Assembly: GCA_022605955.1 (NCBI GenBank)
Contig: JAKCOZ010000032.1
Coordinates: 3,348,001 to 3,412,000 of the forward strand
Reading direction: 5' to 3'
DNA length: 64,000 bases
Origin: Rallus limicola
Taxonomy: Eukaryota > Chordata > Aves > Gruiformes > Rallidae
Below, piece after piece: positions 1 through 10,399 of the stretch. Every line of letters begins with the position of its first letter. The first letter of the stretch is position 1. The translations under genes and the position numbers were made by a program. Under the pieces are notes generated by a model, which did no database searches, was not told the origin of the DNA, and saw only the letters and a program-made list of their open reading frames with translations.

Positions 1-704
1 GAGATGAGACAAACACCAAGAGTAGCCACAAAAGGCATTTTGGTTGAAGTGGCTTGCTCAGCAACACGCACAAAGGTTGCAGCAGAAACAGGGATACAAG
101 AGAATTCTCCTTTCACCTGCCTTAATTGTAGGATGATCCTTTCTGTGCCAACAACCCCCTTCATTGTTTTCTCCTCCATATTCCTTCAGATTTCTGCACA
201 TCAACTGGGAATCTTCCTGACACACACATATATATACACTTACAACTAGATACTAATATGTGAGGGAGCTGGCAAGAGAGTTAAGTGCCTTAATTACACG
301 TTACATCATAATGAATATGCACACTGAGGTTGAATTAAAAGGTTACATCGATGACTGTCATTCTGGCTTTTCATAACTTTTGAGTGCCTGGCTCTGCAAC
401 TGAAGCGGCTTTTAGCACATGAAAACCAACAGAAAGAAGAGTTGGCTGCTGTGCTCCCTGTCTTTCCTTCAAGTGAGAACAAGGGGAAAGAGAAATCCCA
501 GCCATTCCTAGTTGTCCTTCACCAGCTGCGTACAAACCCCACGCAACAAGAGTAACTACATCACCTGCCAAAGAGATGAGATTTTTGCCCTGACTGGGAA
601 GTGGGATACCGAGGTTATTCATTGGTTTAATCATTGGAATAGGTAAGACTATGTTTCATTAAAACTCTGGTCCACTCAAGACTCTTCCTTTGTCCCCTGT
701 ACAG

Positions 705-986
705 ATATCATGTCTGCTGAGATGCTGTTAACACCTGACAGCACAGTGTGCCAGGTTACACTGGTTTTGTTTTCACAAACTGCTGGTGTTTTGCTAAGAA
801 ATCAAGTGCTAAAAAGAGGAATTACCAAGTTTAGATCTCAGCCAGAACCAAACAGAATTTCATCAAGTAATAAAATGCTTTTTTCTGCTTCTGAAGATTT
901 TCTTCCCTTCCAGCTTCCAAAGCATCATGGAAAACAACACAGGTGCTTCAACCTCAAAGAAAGCATTGACAAAGTCTCTTACAAGG
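705..986 (+). CDS. candidate internal coding exon, unidentified protein
   Basis: A 282-base segment lies between a strong acceptor (pyrimidine-rich tcttcctttgtcccctgtacag, AG at 703-704) and a strong donor (AAGG|GTAAGT, GT at 987-988). Only one frame is open; it runs 93 complete codons with 2 bases entering and 1 leaving (phase 1 to 1). The product has two cysteines, a hydrophobic stretch (VTLVLFSQTAGVLL) and a polar C-terminal part; I recognise no family. The next plus-strand candidate at 7819-7918 accepts the same phase. An open frame of this length is not rare in a window this size, so the support is the combination of splice signals and frame. It could be a chance exon. Confidence 0.25.
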
Positions 987-2584
987 GTAAGTTCTAATTA
1001 TCTGAAGTAAATATGCTGTGCTCAGAAAGCATCTTAGTTTGAACCAGAAAATGAGACTGGATAATAGCAAATATAAAGCCTCTCACACATGGAAGAACAT
1101 CTTTATGATTCTTAACAAGTACAGCACACAGTCCCACTTTCCCAAAACATGATACTGCACAGAGGGAGGTTTTGGAAAGTCCGTCTCACATGGGACAGCC
1201 TTCACTCTGACCCTTCTCCCAGGAAAAGGGCTGATTTGCATCAGTGACCACTAGTCCCCTACTTTTCTGAAGTGCTGAGGGACAGCTGTCAAAACCAGGC
1301 ACACTTTTCTGAAAGGTAACACTAATAAGGTTTCAGTTCTTACACACAGAAAGTACTGTGTGTCAAGAGTCAAATATCTCTGACTGGTGCTAAAAGTAAT
1401 AACAACTAAGAATAATTAGCAGCTTTCAGAACACACTCAGCAGGTTTTTTAGAGCTTAGTTGTTAACACATCCATCAAGAGTGATTACACCTTACCAGTA
1501 ACTAAATTACAAAGTTAAAAAACAAATGCAGGATGCATACAGTAACAACAATTAAAATGCCTACATACTCTTTCAAGTCAAAAAAAGTTTAGTGCTTATA
1601 TCATTTTACTATTAGATGGGAACTTTTCTGTTTCCAGTTTTCATAAACACCTCTGCATAGCTTATTAAATCACCTGTGTACAAACAAAATATTAAAACTT
1701 TGACAAATATTACCTCTTGTTTATTTATTATTTTGAAATTTGTATTCATTAAAACAATGTCTAGATACACAATCACCTACTGAAGTGAGAATTTCCACCA
1801 CTATTTAATTGTCTACTGAGTTCTGCCAAACCTCCCAGGAAGGCCAAAGACACAGAGGTAACTTTCACCCTTTGGATCCAATGATAGAAGGGTAAGCATG
1901 GTCCTCCCCAGCATGCTCTGAACGTGGGGCCACTTGCCACCAGAATGGGCTGTTCTGATCATGTAGGGAACTGTGGTTCAATATGTATTTGAGTATGTTG
2001 ACCCTCACCTGCCTTCGTGATTGTTCTTACCTTTCAGAGTGGTTTTAAAATATTTCAGGATTATTTACAGGAAATGTAAATTTTTCTCTTCTCCTTCAGA
2101 AGCCCTTTTTATACATCCATTTGGTGTTTGACCTTTGCAGCTCCCTGCACACAGTATATCTGGACTAGCTGTCATTTAATGTTCCAGACATTACTTTTTA
2201 CAAAATAGTATGAATATATTTTTTCCTGTCTTCTGTATCAGCCTTGAGAGGCTGCTAGGGCATGTCTGGGATAGCCCATGTTTTCAGTGCCTGACAAAGA
2301 CACATTTAGCTTCCTCTGAGGCACATGGGCTAACCCCTCAAGTTAAACAGATGGGAAATGAGCAATCCTAGGAGGAAACAAATACAGCCACAATGACATT
2401 TCAACATAACCATTTTCACATTTCTGGTGATTTCTCTGTTAGTAAACCCAAAGGTAGGTAGATTCAGGTCCAGGGAGAAACCTGCATGTACACCTTCCCC
2501 ACCTTTAAATGCAGCAAAACTTCCCTGAGCTGTGACATGAGAACAATAATTGTTGCAAATTTTAAAAAGTGTATTTTTACTTAC
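987..2584. other. unique non-coding stretch
   Basis: AT-rich sequence without a convincing open frame or recognised repeat. Minus-strand donor-like sites occur near 2006 and 2030, but the sequence upstream of the second has stops in all three frames, so I do not call exons there. Confidence 0.5.
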
Positions 2585-2650
2585 CAGAGGATTTAGTCCA
2601 GTGTAACCAAAGTATCATTCCTTCTTGTAACCTGCAAAGTACGTCCTGAC
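2585..2650 (-). CDS. candidate internal exon, minus strand
   Basis: On the minus strand this 66-base segment has a strong acceptor (tttctttctcatttgtatag) and a strong donor (CTCTG|GTAAGTA). Two of the three frames are stopped; the open one enters with 2 bases and leaves with 1 (phase 1 to 1), giving 21 codons including the run LQEGMILWLHWTKSS. The exon candidate upstream on this strand (6674-6701) leaves in phase 1, so the two join in frame. No family was recognised. The segment is short enough to be a chance exon. Confidence 0.22.
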
Positions 2651-2870
2651 CTATACAAATGAGAAAGAAATCATTAGGCTCATTATGATCTACTCCAAAA
2701 TACTCAGAAATCTTGATACAAGGTCCAGCATAGTATTTAGGGGTGACCAGCTATCACCAGAATGACACTACCTCCAGTTAAAGAAAGCAGCAGAAGTAAA
2801 AGCTTTACTACAGTACAGAAGATTAAAAAGGCCATATACTGGGTTAAAGTGGCAAATTTTTAATAGTGGA

Positions 2871-2890
2871 GGGGGAGGGAGGGTGTGGGG
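2871..2890 (+). other. G-quadruplex motif
   Basis: Four G runs with short loops: GGGGG, A, GGG, A, GGG, TGT, GGGG. This meets the standard G3+ N1-7 definition exactly, with loops of 1, 1 and 3 bases, which favours a stable parallel fold. A GT-rich stretch (tggtgtgtg) follows. Folding and function are not shown by the sequence. Confidence 0.6.
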
Positions 2891-3311
2891 TGGTGTGTGC
2901 ACTGCTGACTTGTATGAGAAGCTGCCCCCACATCAGGGGCATGTTTAGAGTCGTGTGAACCATTTAGCAGCAGCAATATGTTACTCCCTGCTGAAGACTG
3001 CAATCTTTCTTGAAGGCCACTGGACACAGTTATTCGGGTTGGGGCCTCAAGAGGTGCTAGGACACGAGCACTCTTCTCCTGTGCTGTCAACTGTAAGAAC
3101 TGGCATCTCTTAACCATAGTAACCAAAGGATGCAGCTAGGTGTGGTTGTCCTTTAGAACATTTTCTAACACATTTGCCAAGACTGCACGCTGTCTGTTCC
3201 CCTTTTTTTAAAATGTCTTTTTTTAAAATTCCTTACTCTGGCTCAAGTCAGGGCAAGAGCTGGCAAACATTCATAAATTTTTGTGTTTCAATACAGATCT
3301 GTATTTTGAGA

Positions 3312-4248
3312 TTAATAAATCAGAGAATCTTTAAGGCAGGAAAAGACCCTAAGATCATCAAGTTCATCAAGTCCAACCATTAACCCAACACAACCATGTC
3401 TACTAAACCATGTTCCCAAGAGCCATGTCTACAGACATTTTGAACAACTCCAGGGATGGTGACTTTATTGCCTCCCTGGGCAGCCTGCTGCAATGCCTGA
3501 CCCCTCTTTCAGTGAATAATTTTTTTCCTAATATCCAATCTAAATCTCTCCTGGCACAACTTGAGGTCATTTCCTCTTGTCCTTTTACTAGTTATTTTGG
3601 AGAAGATACCAACCCCCACCTCACTACAACCTCCCTTCAGGTAGTTGTAGTGAGTGGTAAGGTTTCCTTTTTCCCTCCTCCAGACTAAATAACCCCGGTT
3701 CCCTCAGCCACTGCCCATCAGACTTGTGTTACAGACCCTTTACCAGCTTTGTTACTCTTTTTTGGACCCACTCCAGCACCTCAGTGTCCTTGTAGCGAGG
3801 GGCCCAAACCTGAACACAGCACTTGAGGGGCAGCCTCGCCAGCACCCTGTAAAGGGGGATGATGCTGCCCTGGTCCTGCTGGCCACACCATTGCTGACAC
3901 TAGCCAGGATGCTGCTGGCCGCCTTCACTACCCAGCCACACTGCTGGCTCATGTTAAGCCAGCTGCTGAGCAACATCCCCAGGTCCTTTTCTACAGGGCA
4001 GCTTTACAGCCGCTCTGCCCCAAGCCTGCAGCATCACCTGGGGTGGTTGTGAGCCAAGGGCACAACTGGGCACTTGACCTTGTTAAACTTCACACAGCTG
4101 ACCTCAGTCCATCGATCCAGCCTGTCCAGATCCCTCTGCAGAGCCTTTCTTACCTTCAAGCAGATCACTACTCCCACCCAATTTGGTGTCATCTGCAAAC
4201 TCAATCCCCTCATCCAGATCATTGATAAAAATATTAAACAACACCATT
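3312..4248 (-). mobile_element. CR1 LINE, 5'-truncated, degenerate
   Basis: Reverse-oriented CR1. The left edge is the reverse complement of the CR1 3' region (agagaatctttaaggc, then tccaaccattaacccaacac). The middle matches the 3'-UTR and end of ORF2, and the right part encodes reverse transcriptase. A short local duplication (atcatcaagttcatcaag) sits near the 3' end. The copy stops within the RT domain, so the endonuclease and ORF1 are missing. Stops and a frameshift show that it is an old, inactive insertion. CR1 is the dominant avian LINE. Confidence 0.95.
3752..4222 (-). pseudogene. CR1 ORF2 reverse-transcriptase remnant
   Basis: The minus strand carries the RT active-site motif FADD (codons at 4188-4199, within [10 protein letters not shown]). 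It lies in a different frame from the downstream [11 protein letters not shown] and KFNKVKC block at about 4080-4155, so a frameshift separates them. A further in-frame stop near 4034 separates that block from the NMSQQC segment ending near 3752. The FADD flank also looks a few codons shorter than in the 56-kb copy of this window. It is non-functional. Confidence 0.85.
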
Positions 4249-5280
4249 TAACACATTAAACAAGAGAATACATGCTCTTATTGTTTTTCCCTACTGAAAC
4301 CTAACCAAAAATGTACCTTCTTACTTTTCATCTCTTACTCAGCTTCTGGCCCAAAAAATGCCTTTGTGCCTTGCACTGATTAGCTAGCATCTCAAACAGC
4401 CTTCTGGAGGCATCATGAAGGGCCCCTTAAATACTTGAATTAGACCAGATGTTGCTTCTACATCCCCTACTTCATTTTACACAGCTAGAGGGGGGGATTG
4501 GTAGAGTTTTGCCTGTGCTGAATCCATCATGGCTAGACCTTTCATAGGAATATTAGCTGTAACATTTTGCCCTGCTTGCCAGGTCCAGGTGCAAATCTCA
4601 CAGGTTTTTAATCCCCCAAATTACTTCTGCAATTTAAAAAAACAATAAAATAAAACAAAATATGCAGGCAGAGTTGCTGGTTTTAATGGGCACCTTCCCT
4701 CCATCAACCGTGTTTCTGTCTTGGGTTTGGGGTTTTTTAATTAGCTCATACAGTTCATAATTCAGCTCCTGGAACAAGAGTAATTTACTACATTTTCAAA
4801 TGAGTGTATCTTTTCCTAGTATCTCCTTATTTTGCACCTTAGTTTCTGGAAAACAGCCAGTTGAGTAGGACCTGCATACTCCTACCAGTAGCACAGAGTG
4901 GTGATCCAAACCATTTAGCTGCTCAATGATGTCATCAGGTCTTTGTTTCCATTACATTTCACAATGTTTTCTTTGTGGTGGTGTTGTGTTTACACCTCAA
5001 ATTCCACCTTTAGTCTTAATTTCGTTTTGCTTGCTTTAAATCAGACAGAATACTACCAATGCTGAGTAACTTGGCAGGATCACTTTACACATTGTGCAAA
5101 CTATTTATTTTTTGTATACCCTGGTGTGATTTCTTTTTATGGAAGAAGAAAATATGGTTGATTCCTGTTAAATTTATGATCGATTGCTTCCCTCAATTCT
5201 TTTTCTACAGACCTGCTATCCCCAAACATCTCTGTGCACTGTTATTCCTACTTGAGTGTTACATCATGCCCTGTTTAAAT
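4249..5280. other. unique spacer between two CR1 copies
   Basis: No gene seen. There is an A-rich stretch at about 4636-4662 (aaaacaataaaataaaac). A strong plus-strand acceptor-like site precedes about 4341, but all frames after it stop without a donor. Confidence 0.5.
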
Positions 5281-5480
5281 TCATAGAGTTATAGAAGGAT
5301 TAAGGTTTGAAAAGACCTCCAAGATCATCTAGCTCGAGGGTTCCCCTACACCATATATTACTCCCTCAACCATGTCCCTAAATATCTCATCCAACCTTTC
5401 CTTGAACACCCCGAGGGTGTACTACCTCCCTGGGCAACCCATTCCACGTCATCCTGCTTTTCATTAAACCACTCAGTAAT
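5281..5480 (-). mobile_element. CR1 LINE 3'-end fragment
   Basis: The plus strand reads tcatagagttatagaaggat, aagacctccaagatcatct and accatgtccctaaatatc, then cctccctgggcaacccattcca: the reverse complement of a CR1 3' end and 3'-UTR. Weaker CR1-like sequence (catcatccaagtctgtactg, then actggctcctgcacaaagcc) follows to about 5720, so the insertion may be longer and partly eroded between 5480 and 5560. It is in the same orientation as the 3312-4248 copy, but the two have separate 3' ends and so are separate insertions. Confidence 0.85.
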
Positions 5481-5720
5481 TTCTTATTTTCACCATGTCT
5501 TACAACACAGTCGCAGTTCCATGTAGCAAATAAATGTCATAAGCATGCTCTTCATGCCATCATCCAAGTCTGTACTGAAAATACTGAAGACAACTGGCTC
5601 CTGCACAAAGCCCTGCCGATCTCATGCACAGCACCCCTGCCTTTTGATACTCCTCTCAGGTAGAGCTATCTAACCAGGTTTGTATCTATTCTTTGGTAGT
5701 TTCATTTAGAGGGTACCTCC

Positions 5721-6673
5721 CCATGAGACAGAGAAGAACACCTACAGTGTTTGCCCTTGCCACAAGACACGTTTCCCATTTTCAGGAGGAAATTAGATCA
5801 CGTAGATGTGATTTGGGTTGTTTTTTTTTTCCCCTCGAAACAAATCCCTTCTGGATGTTGTGATTCTAGGAGCTTACAAGGACGGATGACTTGCTCCAGG
5901 ATTTTCCCAGGAATTGAAATAAAGCTTAATAATCTTGAAAAAAAATAAACCACAAACCTGAGGCAGGCACTTTGTAAGAGGAAAGACAGAACCATGAACA
6001 GGCAGACTAGATGTGTTTTGTGGCCCTACTCCCTCATTCCTAACAAGACACACCCACAGGGCACTGTGCTACAGGGGCTTTAGAGTTATGCTAGAGACAG
6101 GGCACTCCCAGCTTTGGTAATAAACTTCTCCTGGCCTAAGCAAACGCAGTCTCACTGTTGCACTGCTTCATGGCAAACCACAGGCAGCTGCAATACCGAC
6201 TCATTAGACAAGGCCATGCTGGCAAGCATGGGAAGCTGTTTGGGTGGGCACGTCTACCCTTTCCTCCCAGAGTCAAAACACTTGAAAGGCTCAAAAGCAT
6301 CTGGGCGGGCAAGGGTGCTCTTCTGTGCGCCTGAGGGAAGCTAGAAGAAGGCACACTGAAAAGAAATCGTAACTATGGCACCACAGCACCAAACCATGTC
6401 CAAGGCTTCCCAAAAGATCAGTAGAATCTCAGTTTCTTGATATTTTGATGCAACATTATTAATCTATAAAGGAAATCACATTGGTTTACAGTCTTTGTAT
6501 TTCTATGGTGCAGTGCTGGACTCGGGCACAAAAGGGTGACTCGCTAATGCCCAGTTCCATATTAAGTCAGCAATGTTCAGTACAAAGCTAGTTATGATAT
6601 AGCAAATAAAACCAGACTACAGTACCAGGATGGTAGCTATCAACATTCCCTTATTACTTAGGGATACACTCAC
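5721..6673. other. unique non-coding stretch
   Basis: Contains a T run at about 5819-5830 and small overlapping open frames of no evident coding quality near 6114-6354. No repeat recognised. Confidence 0.45.
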
Positions 6674-6701
6674 CAGGCTTAATGCCTTGTGCTGCAGGAA
6701 C
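6674..6701 (-). CDS. candidate 28-base exon, minus strand
   Basis: The minus strand shows acceptor gatgttctttcag, a 28-base segment and donor CCTG|GTGAGTG. In phase 0 it encodes VPAAQGIKP and leaves one base, which is the phase needed by the next leftward candidate (2585-2650). So short a segment carries little evidence by itself; the phase match and two good splice sites are the only reasons to list it. Confidence 0.2.
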
Positions 6702-7818
6702 CTGAAAGAACATCAGATTCTCCATCTGCCCTAGCAGGACTATAACTTAAAAACCTCTGCTTCAACTGCTCAGCAAGTAATAAGAAACCCCAGTGTCCTA
6801 CAGCTCCCTGCTGTGGAGGGCACAGCAGGTGCAGTCCAGCACAGAGGGCTCAGTTCCAAACAAGGGAGAAAGCAGAGCTGGGAATAAAGTCAAGTTTTTG
6901 ACTCGACTGGAATGTTTTAGTCTAACAGGAGGGTGAAAGTCAGGTAAGTGACTTTCACAGACAAGAAACACATGTTGCATAGCTATAAAAAGTCTAGTAG
7001 GTACAGGACAAACCTTTTAGATGGAGAAATGGTCATCCCATTAAAGTTGAAATGGTTTCCAAAAATATTCCACCGAAGACCTTATCAAAGCCAATATTCA
7101 CTAGCAGTAAATGTCACACACAAGCTTCTACCTAGCAGCTTAGGACAGGAAGTGGAGACTCCCCTAGTCACTAACAGTAGCAACTGAGGAGCCTGACTAC
7201 AATTATGCAAATGGGAATTCTGCCAGGACCATGAAGCCAGTAACCTTTGCTCTGAGAGAAGTGTACCATTTATTGGCCAAAAAGGTGAGTGTTGATCCTC
7301 TGGTGGCTTCTTTTCGCTAGCCTGAGGGAGAAGAGCAATCTTTGCTATATACTGTATCACTCTCAACTACGCAAGTTCTGGTCTACAGCAGCTGTTTTTT
7401 AAAAAAACACTTTTTCAAAAAGCCATTTTTTAAAAGCACTCCCTTACTGTCTTCCATAATTATTTCTCTCCTATTAAATGCCAAACACCCTTGATGTAAA
7501 CACTTGCAACAGAACCCAAATAGGATTTTAGGTGGATAAAACCACTTAAACAACGTATTAATTTTTGAAACAGCTTTTTTGCAGCCTTTGAGAATCTTTT
7601 ATCGTTACCATTGACAATTGAGTACATCCCTGAAGAACCCTTATTCAAGAAACTTCTTAAATTAACTGTGACACTGTCCCTAGTGCCCAGGCTGGCCCCG
7701 TGTTTAAGTCCCAGATGCAGGAAGAGTTATTACAATTCCTGTTCAATATGAAGTGCTAAAATTATGTCAGCAGAACAGCAACCCAGAAAATCTAACTCAC
7801 ATTTCTCTCTTCCTATAG

Positions 7819-7918
7819 CTGTTGCCTTATTGTTCACAGGTGTATCCTCTGAGGGCTTTGGTTTGCTGGTGTATTTGAAAGGAAGTTATGTTGAGCACCT
7901 CCAAGTATTTCAGCCTTG
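7819..7918 (+). CDS. candidate internal coding exon
   Basis: Strong acceptor (tttctctcttcctatag) and strong donor (CCTTG|GTAAGAC) bracket 100 bases. Entered in phase 1, as the 705-986 candidate requires, the frame is open for 32 codons and leaves in phase 2; it contains TGVSSEGFGLLVYLKGSYVE. The alternation of hydrophobic and polar residues resembles beta strands, but no family was recognised. An open frame of 100 bases is common by chance. Confidence 0.25.
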
Positions 7919-10345
7919 GTAAGACTGATTAAACTCATCAGGATGGTTTAATTATTGTCATAACTTCTGGTCATTCCTTATTAAAAGAATAGGAAACATT
8001 ACAGCAGTAAAACTTATCACAGACATCATGAAGGAAAAATGACAGATGAGAAATATTTAGGGAAAAGGAGAGACAAATACAGGGGGAATAAAGATACATA
8101 AGGTAATGAACGATACAAAACCAAAACTAGTCACAGCCAGATACCATTCTCACAACGAGAGAGCAAGGGATCACTGGAAGCAGTTAATTATAACGTTGTA
8201 TAAGGGAACATAATTTTGTATAACAAAAGTCTGGAGATTTCAGAGCTGAAAGACATTCTTGAAAACAAGTCAGCCAATTCTTCTGTTTTCAATTACAATT
8301 ATAAAATGTACATGTATAAATTACATTTAAAGGAAAATGAAGATACATAAATCAGTATAAAATTGCAAACACAAGGACACAAATCTTCATGCTTTCAGGA
8401 AATAAAACAGGTATCACCAAGTAGAAGCTGGAAGAGTGGACAAATTATATAGTGGGGGGCTTATCTGCATTTCTCCTAAATGCATCTGATCCAGTAAGCT
8501 GCCTGAGACAGGATTCTGTGCTAGATCAACCTTTATTCTGATATCACAATTCCTAGATTCTTACTTTTGATAATTTGAGCTCAAAAGAAGAAGTACCTTA
8601 ACTGTGAAATACAAGCAGGCATATTTACTTGGAAACATTTTCCTCCATGCTTGATGAGCAAAGCATCCCATTCTATTTATTTTTTAAATTAAGCAAGACA
8701 CTTACACTATGCCAATAAAGTAGTTCTTGCTGCAAGGCTAACTTGCTGAATGATGAGTGCAGCAGTAGCCCAAAACTAAGTAGGGCATGTGATGATGCCA
8801 AGAAGCTGGGTAACTGGGAAGAACTACTCAAAATCAGGAAATTGAAAAGTCAGTTAAAAAACCCAACACCCCAAAAAATAATAGGGATTCAAAAGTCAGA
8901 GCAACATGTTTTTATAAAACAGTGGTAAGCTGCTAATCGACTGTTTTGTTAAGGTTCATTAAATACTTGTGTTGTAGCCAATAAATCTGGTTGGACAGCT
9001 AGGAAGAATTAGGTTTGCCTCTGAAGAGTATGATGCTTCAGCCCAGAATGTATAGCTTTGTTTCAGCCTGTGATGCTTGAAATAGTATTTATTGCTTATA
9101 GTTATGTTTAGGTTTATTATTTTAGCTAGATTAATCACTAAAAATGAGAGTCATACTGTACACATTTGAAATAACCACACTACTTCCCTGTACAATGCTG
9201 GGTCTGCATGTATTACAGCTACAGTTTATCTATTTTGAGCGTTTAACTTAACATTACTGTAATTTAACATTGTATTTTCTCATGTTTGCATTCAGGCTTA
9301 GGAGCTATGTCTATAGAACATCAAACACTTCTGTTAGGACTCAGAATGTTTCAGACTGTGTGGGAACGTGAAGTTCTTATCCATTTAGAAATGTGATGTT
9401 TTATTATGTAGGAGGAATAAACCCTCTTCATTTATAAGAAAATACTCTCATTGGCTTCAGTGAAATTACACATGTGAATAGTGTAAGGAAGTACATGGTA
9501 AGTCATTTTACCATGACTATGTGGAGGCATTAATAAGTATTAATAATGCCACACAAAAAATAACGGCAGCATTATACTATACAAACAATATAAAACTCAA
9601 CAAAAGGAGTCACTAGCAGGGTGTTTTCAATAAGATTTATATAACAAAAAAAATCCTTCCTCCCCCATATGGTCCAAGAGTTGCCTTTGCTTATTTGATG
9701 GCTGGTAGCATTACTAGTTTGAAGACGCTTCCACCAGGAATCTAGCTTTCTTTTTATCCTATGTAAGCACGGGTAGACTTCTTTATGGCGAGGGCAGAGT
9801 CCAGCGCTTCCCCCACTCACAGGAGGGAAACATTTACACAGCTAGAAATAGAATCTCAGAACAGGAGATGTTCACACTGCTCATTCTCCCCACAACAATA
9901 TCCATACTGCATCCTAACTCTTCATAGAGTTAATTTACTTAATGGTCATTTATTATTCTGAGGCAACTGGCCCAGCTTCAGCTTTTAGCAGCCTCTGTGC
10001 TCTTGGAGACCTCTTGCAAGGCAGTGCTGTTCCTGTCTTGCTCTTTCTGGGAAGAGGTTACTGAGGTCATCAGGGAACAAAATGTGAAGTTCAATCAAGT
10101 ATGCCAATCAAACCCTGGTTTACTGAGTACGATACACCAATAAAAGCATTTATTATCCAGTAAAAAATATGTAGAAAAAACTGACTAAAAGCTAATGCCT
10201 AAAACGGGATAAAATAATCAGCGGTGCTCAAAAGTCTAGAGAGATGGAAAAAACCCAAAGTTGGGTAGGAAATGCATTCCAAATTGCCAAGTCCTTTTAT
10301 CCTGTTTTAAAGCTGTCCATCCTGGATTTAGTACACTGAACTCAC
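7919..10345. other. unique AT-rich stretch
   Basis: No gene, repeat family or compact regulatory signal recognised. Several poly-A runs of fewer than 10 bases occur. Confidence 0.5.
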
Positions 10346-10394
10346 CCTCAGCAAAGCTGATACCGATGGGCAGGTATCAAATAGATCCAACTGA
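10346..10394 (-). CDS. weak candidate exon, minus strand
   Basis: The minus strand has donor TGAGG|GTGAGTT and a 49-base segment open in the phase 2 to 0 frame (LDLFDTCPSVSALLR). The acceptor (tatgaacag) lacks a good pyrimidine tract. It is listed because it would link the phase-2 exit of the 26962-27047 candidate to the phase-0 entry of 6674-6701. Very tentative. Confidence 0.13.
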
Positions 10395-10399
10395 CTGTT

